From JANNMJ01 sp031426455 (GTDB lineage Bacteria; Bacteroidota; Bacteroidia; Cytophagales; Hymenobacteraceae), in NCBI GenBank assembly GCA_031426455.1, contig JANPLI010000053.1:1-26355 (forward strand): a stretch of DNA of 26,355 nt, read 5' to 3'. The translations under genes were made by a program, and so were the position numbers. Positions 23,500 through 26,355 of the stretch are shown here, piece by piece; position 1 is the first letter of the stretch, and every line of letters begins with the position of its first letter. A model generated the notes under the pieces. The model worked only from the letters and a program-made list of their open reading frames with translations, searched no databases and was not told the origin of the DNA.

Positions 23500-23682
23500 A
23501 TGACCCTCCGCGACCGCTATCCCCAGCTGCAAAACCCGGAGCTGGTCAAGCGCCTGGTGACGCGCGTCGTGTATGCGTCGATGGCGCTGGAAGATCAGGA
23601 GGTGCCGCTGGAGCGCGTAGCGGAGCTGGTCGAGCAGGCCGCGCGGCGGCGCGGTTTCCCGCCAGCTCCGCACCTGAACTAG
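23500..23682 (+). CDS. Small protein, 60 aa, possible VbhA-like antitoxin
   Basis: Not firmly recognised. A short helical protein: MTLRDRYPQLQNPELVKRL, then VVYASMALEDQEVPLERVAELVEQAARRRG. The segment SMALED followed by hydrophobic and acidic residues recalls the (S/T)xxxE(G/N) inhibitory helix of Fic-domain antitoxins such as VbhA, with D instead of G/N. No Fic-domain gene is in the window. TATCTTCG at 23461-23468 is a weak -7 candidate with a 25-nt leader. It lies directly upstream of the HicB-like gene on the same strand with a 30-bp gap, so it may be part of that operon. Confidence 0.5.
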   Translation: MTLRDRYPQLQNPELVKRLVTRVVYASMALEDQEVPLERVAELVEQAARRRGFPPAPHLN

Positions 23683-23712
23683 ACCTACACGCCAGTACTT
23701 ACCAACGACGCA

Positions 23713-24030
23713 ATGCCACAAACGCTAGCAGCCCCTGCCACCACTTTCCGGCCCAATGTGCTACGCTACGACGAACACGTGTTCGTGCTGCGCCACCGCC
23801 TTGACGGCCGCGTGTGGCAGGAAGACGAAACGTGGTTCGTGCAGTGCGAGGAGCTGGACCTGACCGTGTGGGGCGAGTCGCGGGAGCAAGCCGAAGAGGC
23901 ATTCGCGTTCGGCTTTTACGCGCACTACCTCAACTATTATTTGGCCGACGATAGCCAGTTGGCGCCGGATGCGTTGGCCTACAAAAGCCAGCTACACGGG
24001 CTGATCCGCGTGGCGCTCCATCTATCATAA
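23713..24030 (+). CDS. hicB: HicB-like antitoxin
   Basis: This 105-residue protein has the HicB-type partial RNase H fold pattern: a strand DETWFVQCEELDLTVWGESREQAEEAFAFGFYAHYL (about 39-74), where the family typically reads WxAxCPELpgxxxxGxTxEEA. There is no clear C-terminal DNA-binding domain, although short HicB proteins without one exist. It is followed 7 nt later by a HicA-like gene. HicB proteins neutralise the HicA mRNA interferase. The gene order (antitoxin then toxin) is the less common orientation but is known. Confidence 0.72.
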   Translation: MPQTLAAPATTFRPNVLRYDEHVFVLRHRLDGRVWQEDETWFVQCEELDLTVWGESREQAEEAFAFGFYAHYLNYYLADDSQLAPDALAYKSQLHGLIRVALHLS

Positions 24031-24037
24031 TTGTATC

Positions 24038-24325
24038 GTGAAGGCGCGCGCCGTCAAAGACCTACAGCGGACCCTGCTGGCGAAGGGCTTCCGCCTGAAC
24101 CCCGACAAGGGCCACCATCAAAACTACGTGCTGGAAGTGGGCGGCCTGCGCACCCGCGTCAGCACCTACTTCAGCCACGGCGCCAAAGATTACGGCGCCA
24201 CGCTGATGCAGCAGGTGAAAAAGCAGTTGAAGTTTCGCAGCACCGCTACGGCCGAAGCCTTTTTTGACTGCCCGCTTACTGCGGAAGCCTACGTGGCGCT
24301 GCTACGTGAACAGCAGGATTTGTAA
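24038..24325 (+). CDS. hicA: HicA-like toxin (mRNA interferase family)
   Basis: This 95-residue protein, starting with GTG at 24038, has the double-stranded RNA-binding-like HicA core: LQRTLLAKGFRLNPDKGHHQNYVLEVGGLRTRVSTYFSHG. The usual HicA motif GF-x-GSH-x-Y appears as GF...KGHHQNY, including a likely catalytic histidine. HicA toxins cleave mRNA and are blocked by HicB. The 40-residue C-terminal tail (LKFRSTATAEAFFDCPLTAEAYVALL) is an addition to the ~60-residue family core. After its TAA, the same frame stays open for 32 further codons (to 24424) with protein-like composition. Confidence 0.72.
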   Translation: MKARAVKDLQRTLLAKGFRLNPDKGHHQNYVLEVGGLRTRVSTYFSHGAKDYGATLMQQVKKQLKFRSTATAEAFFDCPLTAEAYVALLREQQDL

Positions 24326-24437
24326 AGGCTGCCCACCCGGTTCGCCGAGGTGCCGGGGCTAGTGGTGGCGGATTGGCTTGCGGCGCTGCCGGCCAGAAAC
24401 CCCGAAGCCGAGCCGCCCGCCTAGTTTTGCTTCTGCT

Positions 24438-24511
24438 GGCGCGCGGCCGGCTTGGCGGCCGCTATTCGTGCGTACCGGCTATCGTCGTTTCCTTTCGGCG
24501 AAACGAGCGCG
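24438..24511. repeat. 74-bp hairpin-rich element, copy 1
   Basis: 71 of 74 bases match the copy at 25113-25186 in the same orientation. It contains short self-complementary segments (GGCCG-CGGCC, CGTTTC-GAAACG). It sits in the 210-bp gap upstream of the two-TM protein gene. Confidence 0.92.
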
Positions 24512-24536
24512 AACGCGACAAAAACGAGCAACAAAT

Positions 24537-25079
24537 ATGAGTCAAGAGTTTTCGGTCAGCCCTGCCGGATTAACACTGGTAAAACAGCTGTTCTTTAAGC
24601 GAATAGCTAAAATGGCACTAATCATGTTGCCATTCCTTCTGCTACTGTTGCTGGTGGCGCAACCAAGGTCGGCATCCGGCGGAATTAGCGCAAAGCTTCC
24701 TGTTATGCTGGGGTCACTCCTTTTTACTGCCTCGCTGACTACAACCATCGTGTGGTTCTCCGCGCGACGCTTTAACGCCTTCTCAGCAATCTCTTACCGG
24801 TTAACGCCTGATGAACTGGAGCAGGTCGTAAACGGAAAAACAGGTAAGAGCTTGCCGCTAACATCAGTGCGGTTAATCTGGCAGTTGCCGTATGGAGCAA
24901 TTATCAGTCGGAAGACAACTAACCCTATGCAAAACTTGCCGCAAGGCCAAGCTGCCGATCCAACGCATTCACAAGCGCCTGATTTTATTCTGGTGACACG
25001 CGCCACGGAACGCTACAGCGAACTAATTGGCCTTTTAGAGAGAGCAGCGCCTGAGGCTTTGCACGCCCCTTCTGCGTAG
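24537..25079 (+). CDS. Two-TM membrane protein with PH-like C-terminal domain
   Basis: Not recognised as a named family. This 180-residue protein has two transmembrane helices (MALIMLPFLLLLLLVA, about 26-42, and LPVMLGSLLFTASLTTTIVWF, about 53-74). A soluble domain (about 85-180) follows, starting YRLTPDELEQVVNGKTGKSLPLTSVRLIWQLPYG, reminiscent of YcxB/PH-like domains of small bacterial membrane proteins. The frame could continue upstream to 24378, but the ATG at 24537 follows the 74-bp repeat and gives a plain N-terminus. GC is lower than the core genes. It is followed by the second 74-bp repeat and the PLD-type gene. Confidence 0.7.
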   Translation: MSQEFSVSPAGLTLVKQLFFKRIAKMALIMLPFLLLLLLVAQPRSASGGISAKLPVMLGSLLFTASLTTTIVWFSARRFNAFSAISYRLTPDELEQVVNGKTGKSLPLTSVRLIWQLPYGAIISRKTTNPMQNLPQGQAADPTHSQAPDFILVTRATERYSELIGLLERAAPEALHAPSA

Positions 25080-25112
25080 TGTGCGGGCGAAATCAAAGTG
25101 GCGCAGGTGCAA

Positions 25113-25186
25113 GGCGCGCGGCCGGCTTTGCGGCCGCTATTCGTGCGTAGCGGCTATCGTCGTTTCGTTTCGGCGAAACGAGCGCG
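25113..25186. repeat. 74-bp hairpin-rich element, copy 2
   Basis: Three substitutions separate it from copy 1 at 24438-24511. Two of them alter the hairpins: TAGCGGCTA pairs (TAGC/GCTA) and CGTTTCG/CGAAACG gains a pair. It lies upstream of the PLD-type gene. Confidence 0.92.
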
Positions 25187-25229
25187 TGGCAGATGTACGC
25201 GAACTAAGCCAGCTAACTACTATTAATTG

Positions 25230-26180
25230 ATGCACGTCACCAAGTTTCTCACCAAAGGCGATATCTGGCCAACAATCGCAAGACTTTCCAGAAAGGCCAA
25301 GAAAGCTAAAGTTGTGACCGCATACTTGGGCTGGATAATTAACGAACAAAATCGTTTTCGCCTCAAAGAGGGCGACACGCTAATTGTTGCACTTAGCCCG
25401 TCAAATGCGAAAGACGGCCTGATTAATCCAGCAGTTCTCCGTGAGTTCTTAGCTCTTGGCGTGAAGGTGTATGCGTTAGCTAGCCTTCACGCAAAAGTTT
25501 ACCTGTTTGACGATTCGGTGGTTGTGGGGTCAAACAATGCGTCAAGAGCATCAATGACAACGAACTTGGTTGAAGCCGCTATTTTTACAAATGAACCAAA
25601 TGTTGTAGCTGAAGCAGAGACTTTTATTGATGACTTATGCAAAAAAGCGCGCCTCGTTGACGAAGATTACATCAAGGAATGCTTAGCGGTTTACAGTCCT
25701 CCTGTCAGTGCGATCACCTTTAAAGCAGAAGCTCCAGCAAGAATGTGGATGTTAAGCACCTACGATGGGGAACCAGTGGTTGGTGTCGAACAGAAAATTA
25801 AGGAACAGGGCGCCCAAGAAGCTGAGAAGATTATAGGGCAAGAGCCAACCCGGCGAATACGCGCAATTAAATTATATACCGGAAGCGCGCTAGTCACTAA
25901 AGTGAGGGAATTTGACCCAGTCATTCTGGTTCATAAATCTGGTGACAAAGTCGTACTTCGTCAGCCAGCATTTTTCGTTCATTACAAACGCGTAGCGGAC
26001 TCAAACGTTGTTTTTGTTTATTTATTAGGCTCGAAAACCCCGACTGAAAAAAAATGGTCAGAGGTTAGTCAAATCCTCTTGTCAGAAAAAATCATTGATG
26101 AAGACGAGCCGCAAGGGTTGGCTAAAATTATCACTAGCAGGGCCAAGGCTTCACTTCTGATGGACTTGTTCATAACGTGA
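25230..26180 (+). CDS. Phospholipase D-like (HKD) domain protein
   Basis: This 316-residue protein has one clear HKD motif: LHAKVYLFDDSVVVGSNNASRASM (His87, Lys89, Asp94, Gly100, Ser101, Asn102), preceded by VVTAYLGWIINEQNRFRLKEGDTLIVALSP and followed by NLVEAAIF. A single HKD suggests a dimeric nuclease-type PLD enzyme rather than a two-motif phospholipase. Residues about 200-316 are a separate domain of unknown type. Base composition is markedly AT-richer than the rest of the window, implying recent horizontal acquisition. The ATG at 25230 is chosen over a TTG 3 nt earlier. PLD-type nucleases occur in restriction and defence systems; no partner enzyme was recognised here. Confidence 0.8.
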   Translation: MHVTKFLTKGDIWPTIARLSRKAKKAKVVTAYLGWIINEQNRFRLKEGDTLIVALSPSNAKDGLINPAVLREFLALGVKVYALASLHAKVYLFDDSVVVGSNNASRASMTTNLVEAAIFTNEPNVVAEAETFIDDLCKKARLVDEDYIKECLAVYSPPVSAITFKAEAPARMWMLSTYDGEPVVGVEQKIKEQGAQEAEKIIGQEPTRRIRAIKLYTGSALVTKVREFDPVILVHKSGDKVVLRQPAFFVHYKRVADSNVVFVYLLGSKTPTEKKWSEVSQILLSEKIIDEDEPQGLAKIITSRAKASLLMDLFIT

Positions 26181-26215
26181 TAAGTAAGCCCGCCACAATT
26201 ACAAACCCTATCCTC
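26180..26215. repeat. Direct repeat copy 2, disrupted at its right end
   Basis: This is the counterpart of 22971-23004. Similarity ends exactly where the IS terminal repeat begins (26216). Confidence 0.8.
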
Positions 26216-26355
26216 TGAGGGGCTCCCCATTCTTTGGACAGTTTTCGGGGTTTGCTTATTGAATTGTTGAAGTTAGGGGTTTAAGTCAAGCCAGATAGAT
26301 GCTGGCGGGTGTTTTGCCATCGAGTCCCTGGTGGGGACGCAGTTGGTTGTAGTAG
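26216..26355 (-). mobile_element. IS3-family-type element, one end, cut by window edge
   Basis: The end reads TGAGGGGCTCCCCATTCTTTGGACAG, a form close to IS3-family terminal inverted repeats (TG...CCCC...TGGACA). The C-terminus of a transposase lies just inside it. The other end is outside the window, so target duplication cannot be checked. Confidence 0.78.
26286..26355 (-). CDS. IS3-type transposase C-terminus, partial
   Basis: On the minus strand the last 22 codons before the TGA read YYNQLRPHQGLDGKTPASIYLA. This is the RPHxGLxxxTPAxxY end of the integrase (rve) catalytic domain of IS3-family OrfB transposases. The remainder of the gene lies beyond position 26355. It cannot be told whether the element is intact. 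Confidence 0.85.
   Translation of the reverse strand, partial: YYNQLRPHQGLDGKTPASIYLA

Noticed and set aside
23449..23721. HigB-like toxin on the minus strand beside HigA
   Set aside because: The 90-codon frame lies antisense to the 60-aa gene, lacks RelE/HigB residues and reads as a shadow.
1..26355. tRNA, rRNA or tmRNA genes
   Set aside because: No cloverleaf-type or rRNA sequence was recognised on reading; a covariance-model scan would settle it.

Overview
The window reads as a chromosomal segment of a high-GC member of the Bacteroidota, most likely Cytophagales and Hymenobacter-like. Supporting signs are a type IX secretion C-terminal sorting domain, DUF4476, DUF4870 and YtxH proteins, a sigma factor coupled to an outer-membrane barrel protein, very GC-rich third codon positions, almost no Shine-Dalgarno sequences, and several TAnnTTTG-type -7 promoter elements. 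The genus cannot be fixed from the sequence alone.

Layout. Positions 1-1222 (minus): Kazal-domain lipoprotein, cupin protein and shikimate kinase (cut by the window edge). 1370-2438 (plus): two YtxH stress/envelope proteins, the first fused to a CsbD domain, each followed by a strong terminator. 2542-4456 (minus): a hypothetical gene and proline dehydrogenase. 4671-9891 (minus): ECF sigma factor, a protein joining an anti-sigma-like N-terminus to an outer-membrane barrel (ATGA overlap with the sigma gene), and a 932-residue secreted propeller-type protein with a T9SS signal. 10132-11951 (plus): lipB translationally coupled to a flippase-like membrane protein. 12067-21524 (minus): DUF4476 protein, LutB-type Fe-S protein, RNase III, M20 dipeptidase, metK, a 77-residue small protein, an S9 prolyl-oligopeptidase-family peptidase and a DUF4870 membrane protein. 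21653-22369 (plus): VIT1/CCC1-type metal transporter.

From about 22,400 to the end the region is accessory in character. It holds a small secreted protein, an orphan HigA-like regulator, a 60-residue protein with a possible VbhA-like inhibitory motif, a HicB-HicA pair, a two-TM membrane protein, a low-GC phospholipase-D-like protein, a duplicated 74-bp hairpin-rich element, a ~35-bp direct repeat at both ends (22,971 and 26,180), and the end of an IS3-type element at the right edge. This is the best place to look for an undescribed (for example defence or toxin) module, but the sequence alone does not prove one.

The intergenic regions carry unusual degenerate repeats: telomere-like TTTAGGG blocks abutting stop codons, an ACAACCAAAAAC array right before lipB, and an ACTGAGTG array. 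A related C/A/T-rich tract lies inside the barrel gene.
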